From Mesaphorura yosii (Eukaryota; Arthropoda; Collembola; Poduromorpha; Tullbergiidae), in assembly GCA_009869945.1 (NCBI GenBank), contig WIXG01000198.1, forward strand, positions 1-64,000: a DNA stretch of 64,000 nt, written 5' to 3'. A program made the position numbers and the translations under genes. Below, in pieces: positions 1 through 10,700 of this stretch (within the stretch, counting starts at the first letter, position 1; every line of letters begins with the position of its first letter). A model generated the notes under the pieces. The model had not been told where the DNA came from. It made no database searches and saw only the letters and a list, made by a program, of their open reading frames with translations.

Positions 1-103
1 TTGACTTGCCAGCCAGCGGTTTCAGAGCACCAACAGCTTTAGGACTGACCGATTCGTAGAAGTAGCCATCAGGGCATGGTTCATCTTTCCCAAGACAGGA
101 CAA
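1..103 (-). CDS. Egfr: Egfr common exon 10 (partial; second Cys-rich region)
   Basis: This is the most 3' exon in the window and it runs off the left edge. The acceptor is TTGTGTTCCCAG at 106-104, and the exon enters in phase 0. It reads LSCLGKDEPCPDGYFYESVS and continues to ALKPLAGKS at the edge. The block CPDGYF...LKPLAG matches the part of the second furin-like region that insect EGFRs carry at this point. It follows the preceding exon after a 78-bp intron (104-181) with a GTAAGT donor. The rest of the stalk, the transmembrane helix and the tyrosine kinase must lie outside the window. No donor is visible before base 1, so the exon is incomplete. Confidence 0.93.
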   Translation of the reverse strand, partial: MSCLGKDEPCPDGYFYESVSPKAVGALKPLAGKS

Positions 104-181
104 CTGGGAACACAAAGTCAAATTTAGAAAAATCAACAATGATATCACGTTCAGAATAAATATCGCACTGTGTAAACTTAC

Positions 182-467
182 AATGACTTCATTATCGTCA
201 ATTGTATCAACAATTGCCTGCTGGCAGGAATGGCAACCGTTGCTTCCGATGTTATTGGCTGACCCTGTGCATCCATCAACGCAGTTCTCGTGGCATTTGT
301 GACACTCGGAGCCTCGTTGATATTTTTGTTCCGGGCAAGCCTCAACGCAGAAGGGTCCGTCCTTGACGTTTGCACAACGAGTGCAGTTGCCTGGGCCGGC
401 TCCTGTGCATGTGTCGAGACATTGCTCATGACAGGGCTGACAAACTCCTGGACTGTCTTCATAAATT
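182..467 (-). CDS. Egfr: Egfr common exon 9 (second Cys-rich region)
   Basis: This exon encodes 95 residues of furin-like repeats in the extracellular stalk (domain IV and the invertebrate-specific extension). It runs from IYEDSPGVCQPCHEQC to CHSCQQAIVDTIDDNEVI. Fourteen cysteines follow the CxxC / CxxxCxxxC spacing of ErbB Cys-rich modules, for example CQPCHEQCLDTCTGAG, CHKCHENCVDGCTG and GCHSC. There is one N-glycosylation sequon, NCT. The acceptor is GTCATTTACAG (entering phase 2, completing a Gly codon) and the donor is ATT|GTAAGT (phase 0). A longer open frame overlaps it on the same strand (through 178-480) but is out of register and not the coding frame. The intron to the previous exon is only 91 bp. 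Confidence 0.95.
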
Positions 468-558
468 CTGTAAATGACAAATGAAGTCGTGCACATGCGA
501 CGGGGTCCTAACTGTTGTGCGAGCTACGAAATGAATTATGAAATTACGATTGACTTAC

Positions 559-924
559 CCCACGCTTGAGTTACAGCTTGGAATGCACTGATCACCCAAT
601 TTGAACTTAGCACAGGAGAGACAATCGCGTGTTGCAGGACCCCAACAGCCTTCGAAGCTGCACTGCGAGCTGCAAACTTGGCCTTGTTTCCGGCAATTTT
701 CTGGAGAATTATTGTTGTGAATTTGTGGTTCCATCTTAGGGCCCATGATTTTCTTCCAGTTGATCGTATCAGAAAAGCACAAGTCCACGTTCTCGATGAA
801 TGCCACCGTCCCAGATCGAATCCTCTTCAGCGACCGCAGGTTTAGAGATTTGAGACTTGTTTTCACGACATAAAGCGCAGAGAAAAATTCGGCCTTGTCT
901 CTTCCACCGATAATTTCCAGATTT
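559..924 (-). CDS. Egfr: Egfr common exon 8 (L domain 2 C-terminal half, start of second Cys-rich region)
   Basis: This is the longest common exon (366 nt). It begins in L domain 2 with NLEIIGGRDKAEFFSALYVV and the leucine-rich turns SLKSLNLRSLKRIRSGTVAF. It continues through ENVDLCFSDTINWKKI, the L-domain C-terminal motif that parallels NLCHVKTINWDEI in L domain 1. It then enters the second Cys-rich region with CSSQCSFEGCWGPATRDCLSC, which carries the GCWGP signature. The acceptor is TTCTGTGTACAG (phase 2, completing Arg of YFR-NLE) and the donor is GTGGG|GTAAGT (phase 2). In other ErbB receptors L domain 2 forms half of the ligand-binding clamp with L domain 1. NNS and NSS sequons are present. 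Confidence 0.96.
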
Positions 925-1887
925 CTGTACACAGAATGAAACGCGTATCTCAAATTTCAATCTTGCCCAGGCATAATCTTTATCATATCGAAAGATCAAC
1001 CTTCATTCGATAAGTTTTACTGCCGTGCTACTTTGCCGAAATTTCCAATCAAATACTTTTACAATACGCAAGAACAAAGCAACAGCAACAGTGCAATGTT
1101 TGCATAAATTTCAAATTAAAATGAAATACGAGTACGATTTGGCGATTATAAATCTCAAATCGCATGTATCCTGCAGTCGTTTGAGTCTAAGGTTTAAACC
1201 ATACATCAAAATTTTTACAAATTGCAATTCCGGTGCGCCATTTACATGAGTAATGGTTTAATCATTTGCTTCCTCATAACAAACTGAACAACCGTTGCGC
1301 AAAGGTCTCATCTTCGTTCATTCGTAATTGTAAAGAACAAGTTTAATTACAAAATCTAAATTATGAATTGCAAGAATCAGAATCTTACATCTTTAAACAA
1401 AACCTTAAACACCTGTACTTTTTCACTTGGGAGGTTAATGCGTTCACGACTTCACGCTTCATTTCATGAAGGGTGACTAATTCAAGGTACTGCGAACTGC
1501 CATTCCTCGAATTTCGCGTGTCGTGTCTTTTGACGATGACCATCAAGCATTTTACGTCATTCATTATGTCAAAGACCCCCTTTGGAAGCTATCACTCAAG
1601 CTGGCCACTCACAAGCGGTAAGCAGTGACCTTTCAGCTTACCCGCCCGCCTGCCTGCCGCGTAGTTTCACGATTACTGTCGTGATCTATTCTGTGTTGTT
1701 AAATCATTCACAAAGTATCCAATTATTTGCATGCGCGCATACACTATGCTCTTGAAGGAGGTCGTGTAATTTGAAAAGCAAATACTTCGCATCTTCGCGA
1801 TGGCACACAAAACAGGTACGATCAAGTTTAAAGTGATACTTCGTGCATTCATTAACTAAGTAGTAATCTTACGGACGAAGAACTAAC
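925..1887 (-). other. Egfr: Egfr intron between common exons 7 and 8
   Basis: A 963-bp intron with donor CAG|GTTAGT and acceptor TGTGTACAG. It is AT-rich with no long open frame. I see no RNA gene or mobile element in it. Confidence 0.9.
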
Positions 1888-2032
1888 CTGAAATAAGACA
1901 AATTTGTAAAATTCTGGTGTGTCGCCTGAATATTAATGTAACCGGTCACTTCACGAAGCGTCGAGAAGACTTCAAGTTTGCTGGGGTCCATCGGTTTGTG
2001 ATGATCACCAAATGAGAAATTCTGGTGAATCT
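1888..2032 (-). CDS. Egfr: Egfr common exon 7 (L domain 2, central part)
   Basis: A 145-nt exon reading IHQNFSFGDHHKPMDPSKLE, then VFSTLREVTGYINIQATHQNF and TNLSYFR. The stretch KLEVFSTLREVTGYI is the hallmark first beta-turns of the second receptor L domain. It mirrors HIREVTGYVLI in L domain 1 (exon 1). The acceptor is TATATGCATTTCCAG (phase 1, completing Glu) and the donor is TTTCAG|GTTAGT (phase 2). Sequons NFS, NFT and NLS are present, consistent with an extracellular glycosylated face. The joined frame with the exons either side is continuous. Confidence 0.94.
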
Positions 2033-2226
2033 CTGGAAATGCATATAATAATATTGATATAGCAATATACATGTACAGAGTGCGGCAGAGAAGAAGACAT
2101 GACATAGAAAGTTAACTTTCCATAGAAACGAGACCACTTAAGCCTACATGTGGTCAATTAAAGTTCAATTAAAGTCAGGAACAGATACAGCTTATTGTCA
2201 ATTAACGTAAAAATATATCTCGAAAC

Positions 2227-2389
2227 CTTGAAATCCGTTGAATGAGGTTTCGAGAATCTGAATTGAGCCCTCGATGATGGTGCAGTTGCGAAAGTCGTCG
2301 ATGTTTCCAGAATGTATCACCGAGTTCAATGGGCCTTGGCATTTCTTGCGGCAGAGACCATTGCATGGAACGCACTCGCCATTCACGGC
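2227..2389 (-). CDS. Egfr: Egfr common exon 6 (end of first Cys-rich region, start of L domain 2)
   Basis: This exon encodes AVNGECVPCNGLCRKKCQG and then HSGNIDDFRNCTIIEGSIQI up to FNGFQ. The CVPCNGLCRKKC block closes the first furin-like region. The following FRNCTIIEGSIQIL is the canonical entry to L domain 2 (compare YTNCTYVEGNLEL at the entry to L domain 1). The acceptor is CCTATATTACAG (phase 0). The donor must be CAAG|GTTTCG (phase 1) because it is the only local GT that keeps frame with the next exon. That is a weak 5' splice site, with only GT plus the upstream CAAG matching consensus. The ORF continues 9 codons past it before a stop. Confidence 0.94.
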
Positions 2390-3236
2390 CTGTAATATAG
2401 GAACATACGCATCATTAGCACTTTTTATGCCATGCAAATTCGTCCATGTCGGTAACGTCAGTCGACCAGAGATTGGTTTGCAGACGGAGGTACACCGATC
2501 AGTTACGATACGATGATGCATTCTTGGCCAGCAGACCGTGCAGTCTATTTTGACTGCAATTCTTGTTTGTAGTTCGGTAAAGTAACAATTATTGCACTTA
2601 TTTGTACGTGTTAGATTCAGATTTGGTTAAAAATGCAATTTAGACGAAAAAACGAAAATCTTTATGAGCCATTTATTTAAAGAAATGGACATTTCTTGTA
2701 ATTACTTTGTGGAATTTCCTCGTGTCTCGGTAAGCCAAGTCCCATTTCAGCCTGCAACGTTTTGCCGTGGTCGCATACTCTCCAAGCGAAGATTATAATT
2801 TCAGATTCTCAATTGATAAGCCGCGACTTTACAAGATACGAAGGGCGATAAGTACCAACAACATTTTTCTTCCAAAGACACATTTAAGCTACGTTTTACG
2901 TTACGCTACGTTGCAGCATTGGCAATTGAGGCCACATAGAGTGTAATAAGTGGTCTGAGAAATGTAAAGTATTGTCCACCCACAGAGAAACAAAGCACAT
3001 GGGAAGATGAAATCATGAGGAGGAACGTTTTTATGCGCAAGCAATACAATTTATCATTTGTACACTTTGAAATTCCAAAGATTCATTGGACCGACCATCT
3101 AGGATAAGCTGCCATGAACAACGGCAACTGCTTCGGATGGACTTTTGGTCTGACTTTGAGGAATGTCAATGATCAAAATTTCTGTCCTCACATCTAAACC
3201 AGCAACAAGCTCACAATAATTTTCTGGAATTCTTAC
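2390..3236 (-). other. Egfr: Egfr intron between common exons 5 and 6
   Basis: An 847-bp intron with donor AAAGAG|GTAAGA and acceptor TATATTACAG. No gene, RNA or mobile element is recognised inside it. Confidence 0.9.
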
Positions 3237-3440
3237 CTCTTTATCTCGTGGACACTGTCGGACACAAGCACCGGCTCCTGCGTCGCGGAGCAAGTGCTCT
3301 GGACATGTTTTGACACAAGTAGCTCCGTATGCGTATTTACCAGCTGGGTTACGTTCAGATAAGTACGTATTCGGGTTGTATATGACCAAAGAAGGACATT
3401 CATCCTTACATTCGCCCTCATCGTAAAATTTTTTGCACGC
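3237..3440 (-). CDS. Egfr: Egfr common exon 5 (first Cys-rich region with dimerisation arm)
   Basis: This 204-nt exon (68 residues, phase 0 at both ends) encodes ACKKFYDEGECKDECPSL, the arm YNPNTY, GKYAYGATCVKTCPEHLL and CVRQCPRDKE. In ErbB receptors the segment YNPxTY...GKYxxGATC is the beta-hairpin that reaches across to the partner receptor in the back-to-back dimer. Its preservation argues for a functional, dimerising receptor. Seven cysteines sit at the expected spacings. The acceptor is CGTTTTCTCTCAG and the donor is GAG|GTAAGA, both strong. Confidence 0.97.
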
Positions 3441-3997
3441 CTGAGAGAAAACGTAATAAAAAACAAAATTAGAAAAAATGCAATAAAAAGTCATTACACA
3501 GTTAAAAGTGCCTGGTTGCCTGCCGCTGCATGAAAATGTTTAATAATGTTAACGATTTGCGTTTTACGCAATTCGAAATCATCAAGATTTATATTTTTAG
3601 CGTTGAACATGACCAAAAACACGAAATGGGCACAGACGCACGCATGAGCGATGAATTCGACTTTCAACCTCTTCGTTCACTCGAAAGGATGGCGTCTTGG
3701 CGCTGGGTCTCAGGCCCTCCTTTATCACTTAAACGTATTACGCATATCGGGAAGTACGAAAAAGGATTGGACAGGTGAGTTTTTATGGCACTTCACCCTG
3801 TTAGAAGTGCCTTTCCAGTCATTACAAAAACTAATAAACGAAAAATCTCTCCCAAATCCATTCGGCCATAAGAATACGCACTTGACTCTCACTGGACTGC
3901 GTTTCTTAGAAGAACTGAACGACACGACACGTTTATGTGACAAATTTGCCAACTTTTCATTCATTTTCTCTTCGGACAAAAGGAGAATTACACTCAC
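3441..3997 (-). other. Egfr: Egfr intron between common exons 4 and 5
   Basis: A 557-bp intron, donor CTG|GTGAGT, acceptor TTTTCTCTCAG. Open frames cross it on both strands (about 3651-4049 plus, 3725-3997 minus) but have no recognisable content. Confidence 0.9.
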
Positions 3998-4111
3998 CAG
4001 GCAGTCACTCTTCTTGGGTCCGGTGCATCCGCCGGCACACGAAAGATGACAACATTGCCTTGGTTCCGGTCCGTAACACCGTCCCTCATGGCACTGCGGG
4101 CTACAGTTAAT
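3998..4111 (-). CDS. Egfr: Egfr common exon 4 (first Cys-rich region)
   Basis: An exon of 114 nt and 38 residues, phase 0 at both ends. It begins [20 protein letters not shown] and ends [13 protein letters not shown]. Eight cysteines fit the furin-like module [30 protein letters not shown], which is nearly invariant in ErbB receptors. The donor CTG|GTGAGT is strong. The acceptor (TTTATATAG) lies about 20 bases downstream of a TA-dinucleotide run, so the region before it is TA/T-rich rather than C/T-rich. Confidence 0.96.
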
Positions 4112-4663
4112 CTATATAAAAAAAATAAAATATATATATATATGTATATATATAATAAGAAACAAGTAAAGGGTGTTAAGCTTGTGAAGGATCAACGCAA
4201 ATGCACTATAATATAAGTCCAGAAACAGTACTTTTACTGCCCGATTCTCATTTTGAAATCTTTATCTTCACTTTTAAGCTTTGTTGTTCAGGCGAATATT
4301 GTCACTCTCGAAACTTCAATTAATCGCTTAATTATTTTAGAACTTAATTAATCCGCCATAATGAGTGACTCGAAGCCACAGCACAAGAAAAACATGTCAA
4401 CCGGGTTGTTTGAGTGTGAGACGGTGATTAACGGAATTAAATCTGGATTTGGAGACTTAACAAATCCAAATCGCCGCTACGTCCATTTTCCTAACTTATT
4501 ACTTGTTTCTTTAGTAATTTCTCTTCGTTCTTACGTTTACTCTTAATTGTTAAACTCTTCCCCTTGTTAATTTTAACAATGTGGTTTAATAAATATATAA
4601 ACTCATTGTACTCCTTCACATTTTTGAGGTACAAAGAACCTCAAAGAAAAGAAAGAACTGTAC
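4112..4663 (-). other. Egfr: Egfr intron between common exons 3 and 4
   Basis: A 552-bp intron, donor TCCAAG|GTACAG. Its 3' end holds an (AT)n run (4131-4155). No other element is seen. Confidence 0.9.
4131..4155. repeat. TA dinucleotide microsatellite
   Basis: An interrupted (TA)n tract of about 25 bases with one TG interruption. It lies 20-44 bases upstream of the acceptor of common exon 4 on the minus strand, where the branch point and polypyrimidine tract are expected. Confidence 0.9.
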
Positions 4664-4841
4664 CTTGGAAAACTTCTGGCAGTTTTGTGGTCCTTCGCCC
4701 CAACACCCGGCTTCACAAGACTTGTCGCATGGCGGGCAGTCTCGTTCGGATTGCGTGAAATTGTAGACGTAGACGTAGTTGGCGTTGGGTCCGCTGATGA
4801 TTTCGTCCCAATTGATTGTCTTCACATGGCACAAGTTGTAG
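4664..4841 (-). CDS. Egfr: Egfr common exon 3 (end of L domain 1, start of first Cys-rich region)
   Basis: A 178-nt exon reading (N)YNLCHVKTINWDEIISG, then YVYNFTQSERDCPPCDKSCE and GCWGEGPQNCQKFSK. NLCHVKTINWDEI is the conserved closing segment of L domain 1 with its disulphide cysteine. The Cys-rich region then begins with CPPCDKSC...GCWGEGPQNCQ. The acceptor GATTTCAATACAG takes one base to complete Asn from the preceding microexon. The donor AAG|GTACAG leaves phase 0. There is an NFT sequon. Confidence 0.96.
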
Positions 4842-4910
4842 CTGTATTGAAATCACATATTACTTACGCCAACTTACTTACGATGGCTTGGTATTAGTAG
4901 GTTTACTTAC
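4842..4910 (-). other. Egfr: Short Egfr intron with repeated donor-like motifs
   Basis: A 69-bp intron between the microexon and common exon 3. It contains GTAAGTA three times: the true donor and two further copies within the next 56 bases. It also contains a perfect TACTAATAC, but that sits only about 10 bases from the donor, probably too close to act as the branch point for the first donor. Confidence 0.85.
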
Positions 4911-4944
4911 TTATTAAACACGCCCACATTACCAGCCAAAACAT
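4911..4944 (-). CDS. Egfr: Egfr common exon 2 (34-nt microexon, L domain 1)
   Basis: A microexon of 34 nt that encodes (D)VLAGNVGVFN(N), with split codons at both ends (entering phase 1, leaving phase 2). Without it the frame between the L-domain exon (ending PALR-G) and the next exon (starting with C of AAC) is broken. With it the product reads LPALRDVLAGNVGVFNNYNL, matching the equivalent L-domain 1 segment of other EGFRs. The acceptor is TTTGTAATTTAG and the donor is AA|GTAAGT, the strongest in the gene. It is far too short for ORF-based finding, so it is easily missed by annotation pipelines. Confidence 0.9.
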
Positions 4945-5549
4945 CTAAATTACAAACGAAACCAGAAAGATGAAATTACATGGTCAGAGTCCGAGACATA
5001 AAACAATAACATAATAATTTATACTCGAAAAATGCGATCAAGTTCATTTGGGCGCGTTCGCGCGTACGGGTCTTGTGCCTCTTACGCGAACCACATTCCA
5101 AAACTGAGATTTAAGAAAAATTAATGGTGATGGCTTGCGAGAAGTGAAACTAGAGCTTTTAAGATAGAGCAAAGAGCCAACCTCTTTCGAATCTGCAAGC
5201 CATCATTCATCTTTTTCGCATATGCGAGATAAGCGGATGAAAAATGCTTCGAAAGAACGCATGTTGGCGTCTTCGCTCGAAAGGCCAGCCAGGTAAAAAG
5301 AATGGATGATAAATAGCTAAAAATCAACACCTTCAGGATATCACTCGGCTTACAATTCAGAGCGTGCGGTTTAGGGTGAAGGTGCGGTGCTTTGTAAATG
5401 AGTTTTGGAAAGTAATTGCGATTAAGATTAAGATCTTATTGAAATCTCGTTGCTTAATGCATTCGCGAAATAGATCAGAATTTCCGCGTTCTGTTCAATA
5501 ATTCAACACAATAAGTTAAGAAGTAAGGCGTTGCTTCCAGTTTACAAAC
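4945..5549 (-). other. Egfr: Egfr intron between common exons 1 and 2
   Basis: A 605-bp intron with donor CGAG|GTTTGT and acceptor GTAATTTAG. No other feature recognised. Confidence 0.88.
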
Positions 5550-5885
5550 CTCGTAAAGCCGGGAGCTCCAAATTGTCCATCCGGGAAAGGGTGACGACGA
5601 GTGCAAATTCATCATCGTGGACATTCAGTCTGAACCTCGTCCTACCGCGTATCACCTGCAGGCTCGGCAGCACGATGCGTCGAACATCCACGTGTGAAAT
5701 GAGGACGTAGCCAGTGACTTCACGGATGTGTTGCAAGAAGCTGAGGTCCATGTCCTGGTCCTGGATCCATGTCAGTTCGAGATTTCCTTCCACGTACGTG
5801 CAGTTTGTGTAGCGTTCCTTCAGATTGCGGTAGTGATGAGCTCGATTGGATGGAACTGACATGCGGCCGCTTGTTCCAATGCATA
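5550..5885 (-). CDS. Egfr: Egfr common exon 1 (L domain 1, ligand-binding)
   Basis: The first exon shared by both predicted isoforms, 336 nt. It begins CIGTSGRMSVPSNRAHHYRN and continues to YTNCTYVEGNLELTWI, HIREVTGYVLISHVDVRRIV and FALVVTLSRMDNLELPALR. CxGTxxRxSVPSN...YTNCTYVxGNLELTW is the unmistakable start of the EGFR L domain 1. The internal Met at 5862 is not a start, because the frame extends upstream to the acceptor TTTGATTTACAG at 5888-5886. The exon enters in phase 1: the two bases TA complete Val after the distal first exon (G|TA) or Ile after the proximal one (A|TA). The donor CGAG|GTTTGT is sub-optimal but frame-consistent. One NCT sequon. Confidence 0.97.
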
Positions 5886-7721
5886 CTGTAAATCAAACAA
5901 GATGTCAAGTAATTAGGTTGGGTGAGCAAAGGCCGACATTGGCTTAATTAATTTTTAGGAAAAGCAAGCGACAAGCGAAGTTGCATGCATGTGAAGCCAT
6001 AAAGTGTAAGTTCGTGGAAACATGAATCAACTCTTCAACGCAATTAAAATTCAATACACATGAACACGAGAAATATGAATTTTGTGTGAACTAATTAAGG
6101 CCGCATTCAGAATTCAGTAGAATTCAATTCGAAGGCGATTCTTTTAAATTAATTAAATAATCATGCTGCAATTTCGCAGCTTTTCTTCTGATTAGCATAA
6201 CTCAAATGCAAAGCCGACGAAGACGACATTTCATCTACGCATTTTACGGCTTGTTTAAATACTTGCCTCGCTCATTTTGCATTTAGCTGAGAAAATCCTC
6301 AACAAAAGTCATTCGCACATTCGCTTATTCGCGAACATTGTGTTTAATTAACTCGATAAAAGATGACGGCGATTATTATTGAAAACTTGTTGTTAACAAG
6401 TACATAAATAAAACGTGTTATTGCTGCAGAACCAGATTTCGTGGAATAAAATGAATAGGGACTGTGTTTAATGAAGCTGTTTTAAATTTTTGCCAACTCC
6501 GTGATCGATCATTTGTTAACACGCCGGCTGTGACCGCGATCGCCAATTTCTGTTGGATGCCAATGAAATGCGTTTGCATTGGTGAGAAAGGAATTTGTCG
6601 ATTCATCATAAAATGAAGGGCCTTACACTGAAAGAGATTCACATGCGTGAAGGAAGAGCCGGATCGGCCACAATTCCCAATATATGGTGAAAAGGCTATG
6701 AAGTATGGAGAAGACCTGGCCTTAACTCTGAAGCGTGTATGCACAAGACTTAATACATCGTTACACTTGAATACAGGCGAGTGAAAATTATCTTCTAATT
6801 ATTTAGAATAAAAAATTCTTGGTTTTATGGTCAATTTATTGTTTCATTGTTCTTCTGTGCCCATGCCTAACAAAGTCACAAAGTTTTACTAAAAGTGCCT
6901 ATTAACGCGTTTTTAATGCTTTAAAAATCTGATTAACACCAGTTTTTGGCTAACGCTCCGCCGAAGCCGCGCAAGAGCTTAACATACTTAAGATCGGATC
7001 TGAACCGCTAAGCTATTGCACATTTAACACTGCATTCTGCTTTCAGCGTTCATAAATGCATCCGAGAGTCGAGCCTGTGCTGTACCATGATTTACATTTG
7101 CCCGCTTCACGCGCCAATGACTCATGACCCGAAGTGTTACTCTGGCATGTTAATTAATGGGTATGGTAATTCGAACCTCTTTCTCCAAATTAGCTGGTAC
7201 AGAATGAACCATGCCGAGCAATCTTGTACGGGGATGGTCAATCGTACTTATTTACATTCCAATAATACAACCACAATGTAGAAATATACAAAGTCAGGTT
7301 CCTTTGAGACGCGGATTATTAAAAGCTGTTCCATTATAAATTATATTTATACATTTTTTGTTTTGGTTTGCACCTTCAAATTCTTCTTCACACTTTGCGC
7401 TTTCGATTTCCATTTCCATCTCGCTCAACCAACCGACTCAGCACAGCGCAGCGCCGCACTGCACTGCGGGGTCAAGCCGCCTGGACGAGGAGCCGTGATG
7501 GATAACGAAGACAAGGCGAGAGTTAAACCCCGAAGGAACGCAGTACAAGTACACGAATTCGAACGCAGTACACAAAAAATACATTATTAAGAAGAATTCA
7601 AACGTAAAATAGGATCCATCCGCATGGATCTTCTTCATCTTTTTAATATGCTTTTTTATTGTTATTGTACATAATACTTGTTCGGTCAAGACAAGTCAAG
7701 TCCATTCCTTTTATAGCTTTC

Positions 7722-7734
7722 TCATCATCATCAT
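7722..7734. repeat. (CAT)n microsatellite
   Basis: Four uninterrupted CAT units in the 10.6-kb intron. Similar short CAT/ATG runs recur elsewhere in the long introns. Confidence 0.7.
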
Positions 7735-10700
7735 CGGCGACTGCGTTGTGTTTGCGTCTACCACTACACGAGCATTTAAGAGGAACAAGTCGAGAAATTT
7801 TACCTTGAGATTCTACATTTTTTCTAAAGTCTTAAAAGGATATTGAGTACACGAGGAAGAAGTGAAGAAGAATGCTGTTGAAGAAAAGTGCAGTGCGTGG
7901 CGTTGCTGCGAAAGGGAGAGAAAGATGATCAACGGCTCAAGCACCAATTCAATCCCTCTTTTTATATCTCATGTTATTCTTAATTATGAGACATTTGGAA
8001 TTCCTTTGTGACTTATTCACTCTTCCTTTCTAGCGCACTTGTCTGTAAGTGCTGTGATGTAAATACCGAAAGACAAGAGAAGACTGTTACCACGCCATCG
8101 GCGCGGCAGCGGTCTTCTTTCTCTTTGTTCGGGCACTGACTGAGCTAAACACTGTAGCTATTTAAATTAATTGCAAACAGCTTCTACCTGCAACACCTGA
8201 AGACTGATACACTTTCGCATCACTTCGCTTCTGTTCTGTGGGAATGGGAAGATGGATGGCTAGCTGGTATAGAAGAGAATTCATTTTTACCTCGCGGTGT
8301 CAATTGGAGGAGATAAATTGAAAATTCTTTAAAGGCACGGCTCTTTTCTCATTACCTGCTATACATTACTTGGCTCTGGTCTCGGTAGTTGAGACAGATT
8401 TCTTATTAATTTTGAATATGCACGTGAATGGGCAAGCATGACATTATAAAATAACAACATGCATTCATGCTGCAGACACTTTTAGGGTAGCCTGGCTGGA
8501 CACATACTATTTTTAACCAAGGAGATGCAGTGCTAGTGCAGTGCACTTGATGGACTTGGGCTATTGAAATTCAAGTGCAAGATGAGCAAAAAGAAAGGAA
8601 GCAAAAAATGTTGCAAGCAAGATGCAATGATGAGCCGTGCGCAGAAGAGAAACAGAACGCCTTGCCTTTGGCTCTTTCTTGAATTTCTTCCTTTTGTTTT
8701 GCATTTTTTTCGTCTGCTCATAAAATCGAATAGAATTAAGAAGTCCATTATCTTTAGGTTAAGCATTGGCTTCTCATCGCGATCTGAACCTGATGAGATA
8801 CATTTCTTTGGTATTTCTCTATACAGCCAGGCAAGCTGTTCATAATTTCTAGGAGAATCTCATGGAATTCCTTTGCAACCGAATGGGCAGAATGTGAGAC
8901 TTATTCGATATGAGTGAACACCAAACCAAGCACTAGAATTATTTCAAAGTTTGGTACATAATAAGAACATGGGCTTAAAAATAACTCGCATAATGCATTA
9001 ACAAGAATACTGCATTAGAGAGAAAATTCAATTTATCAACTCAGTGTTCAACCCTTTAAGTCTGGCTCAAGTTAACTCGATTCTTGTACACCTCTGCGCT
9101 GGCAAAAGGCGAAGTGACATTTTAATCAGCGAGGTTGCCTAAGCAGGCGTATCTTATAAAGTTGCATTCGGTTGAATGGTCAGCATGGCCACAAAAGAGG
9201 CCCAGGTCCAGTCAAGGTAGTTCAAGGATCAAATTACGGCATTTCTTTAATGTCACAATAAACAATTTTTAATTGATCTTTCAGCATTTCAGCCCATAAT
9301 GCAATAAACTGGAGATATTTATTGCTAATTCAAGTCAATAATAACCCCTCAACGACGTAATTTAATCAGGCCTGCCGAAAAGATCAAGCCCGCTCTCAGC
9401 TAGACAAATTTCACTGCTTCGCCCAATCCCATAAAATTAATTTAAACGCGAATGGGATTTAAAGAACGCAAACACAAGTGGAATTTAATGTTTATGCATA
9501 AACAAGTGCAAGCAAGCAATCGGCAATTATAATAAATTGTTGAGCAAGTCTCCAGCCCATAAAAAGAGATCAGATTTCATGCATCGCTCATCGATACTAG
9601 TTTCTTCAACTGCTGCTTTGTGAATGAGTGCGCAATTCAAGGAATTTCATTCATATTTCTCTCACGTCAATAAAAATGAATTACCATGTTACTTTTCCTG
9701 TTCCATTCCACTCGGCAGACAAGAGTTATAATTACAAGTGCAGCTTTTACTGCCAGGAGACGAGATGAGCGCCTCGCATCTCGCAGAATCATAAATTCGA
9801 GTTAAAGTCTACATTATTATAATTGACAGTGTTTGTCAAATAATTCAAGACGATCGGCACGTCAAGGCAAGTAAAATTGTTCAACTTCTTCGCAACATTC
9901 TTTTTATTATAGTCGCCTGGCATGCGCATCAGCCTTTGGAATCAGGTTGCGTGTTGTGCTCGAATCCTTTGCTTGATTTTTTTGCCCACTGGCATAAAAC
10001 GTTCGTAAAACTTGTAAAATCTGCGAGCAAGCAAATAAACAATTAAATCGAAAATTATAGTGTTGCTTTTTAGACGGTAACACAGCGCAACGCAGGGAAG
10101 TGCGTATTTAGAATGCGTGCTAGGGCTAGTCAGAATCGAAGCGACAAGTCGTTGCAACACTTCGGATCTAAATCCCTCAAGCATTTGCGATTTTCACTTG
10201 CAGCAATGAGCAATTTGACTTTATAGCTCCTAAAATATTCATTTTGGTCGTAACGAGTTCAGGTGAATCACGAAGCACAGTTTACAGGGCAGAATTATGA
10301 TTGTCGTGATAAGAATCTCTTTCTTTCATCGCATCCTAAGTTTACCCCAAAGCCATCGAGGTATGAATTGTGGCGCAGTGAATTTAAAACAGCAGCCAGC
10401 AGATTTTCTGGTCGAAGGAGTTCATCGCAGGCAAGGTAGATTGTATCAGTAACACCAAAACACGAGAAGCTTATCTTAGGAAGAAAGTGTTTTCATAATT
10501 AAATTATATTCGCTTAATTTTACTTGTTCAGTTGGGTAGACTTTAATGAGGATTGAGCGACCACCCAAAAATTCACAAAATCAAAATCCTTGTAATTGTA
10601 AATTGTTGCTGACTTGCTTGCAGCTATGCTGCAGCCCGGTTCGTTCGCGTTCGCAGAAAAGAAATGATTTTACCGTAAGTTTCATGTTTTTGGCATTTGC

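Noticed and set aside
178..480. 100-codon minus-strand ORF starting MSFTEF
   Set aside because: It overlaps Egfr common exon 9 but is out of register. The correct frame gives the Cys-rich repeats and fits both splice sites.
6996..7015. tRNA-like A box (TAGCTTAGCGG) and B box (GGTTCAGATCC) on the minus strand, next to a GC-rich patch
   Set aside because: The two boxes overlap by two bases instead of being 30-40 bases apart, and no cloverleaf can be drawn. At most it is a chance match or an old SINE fragment.
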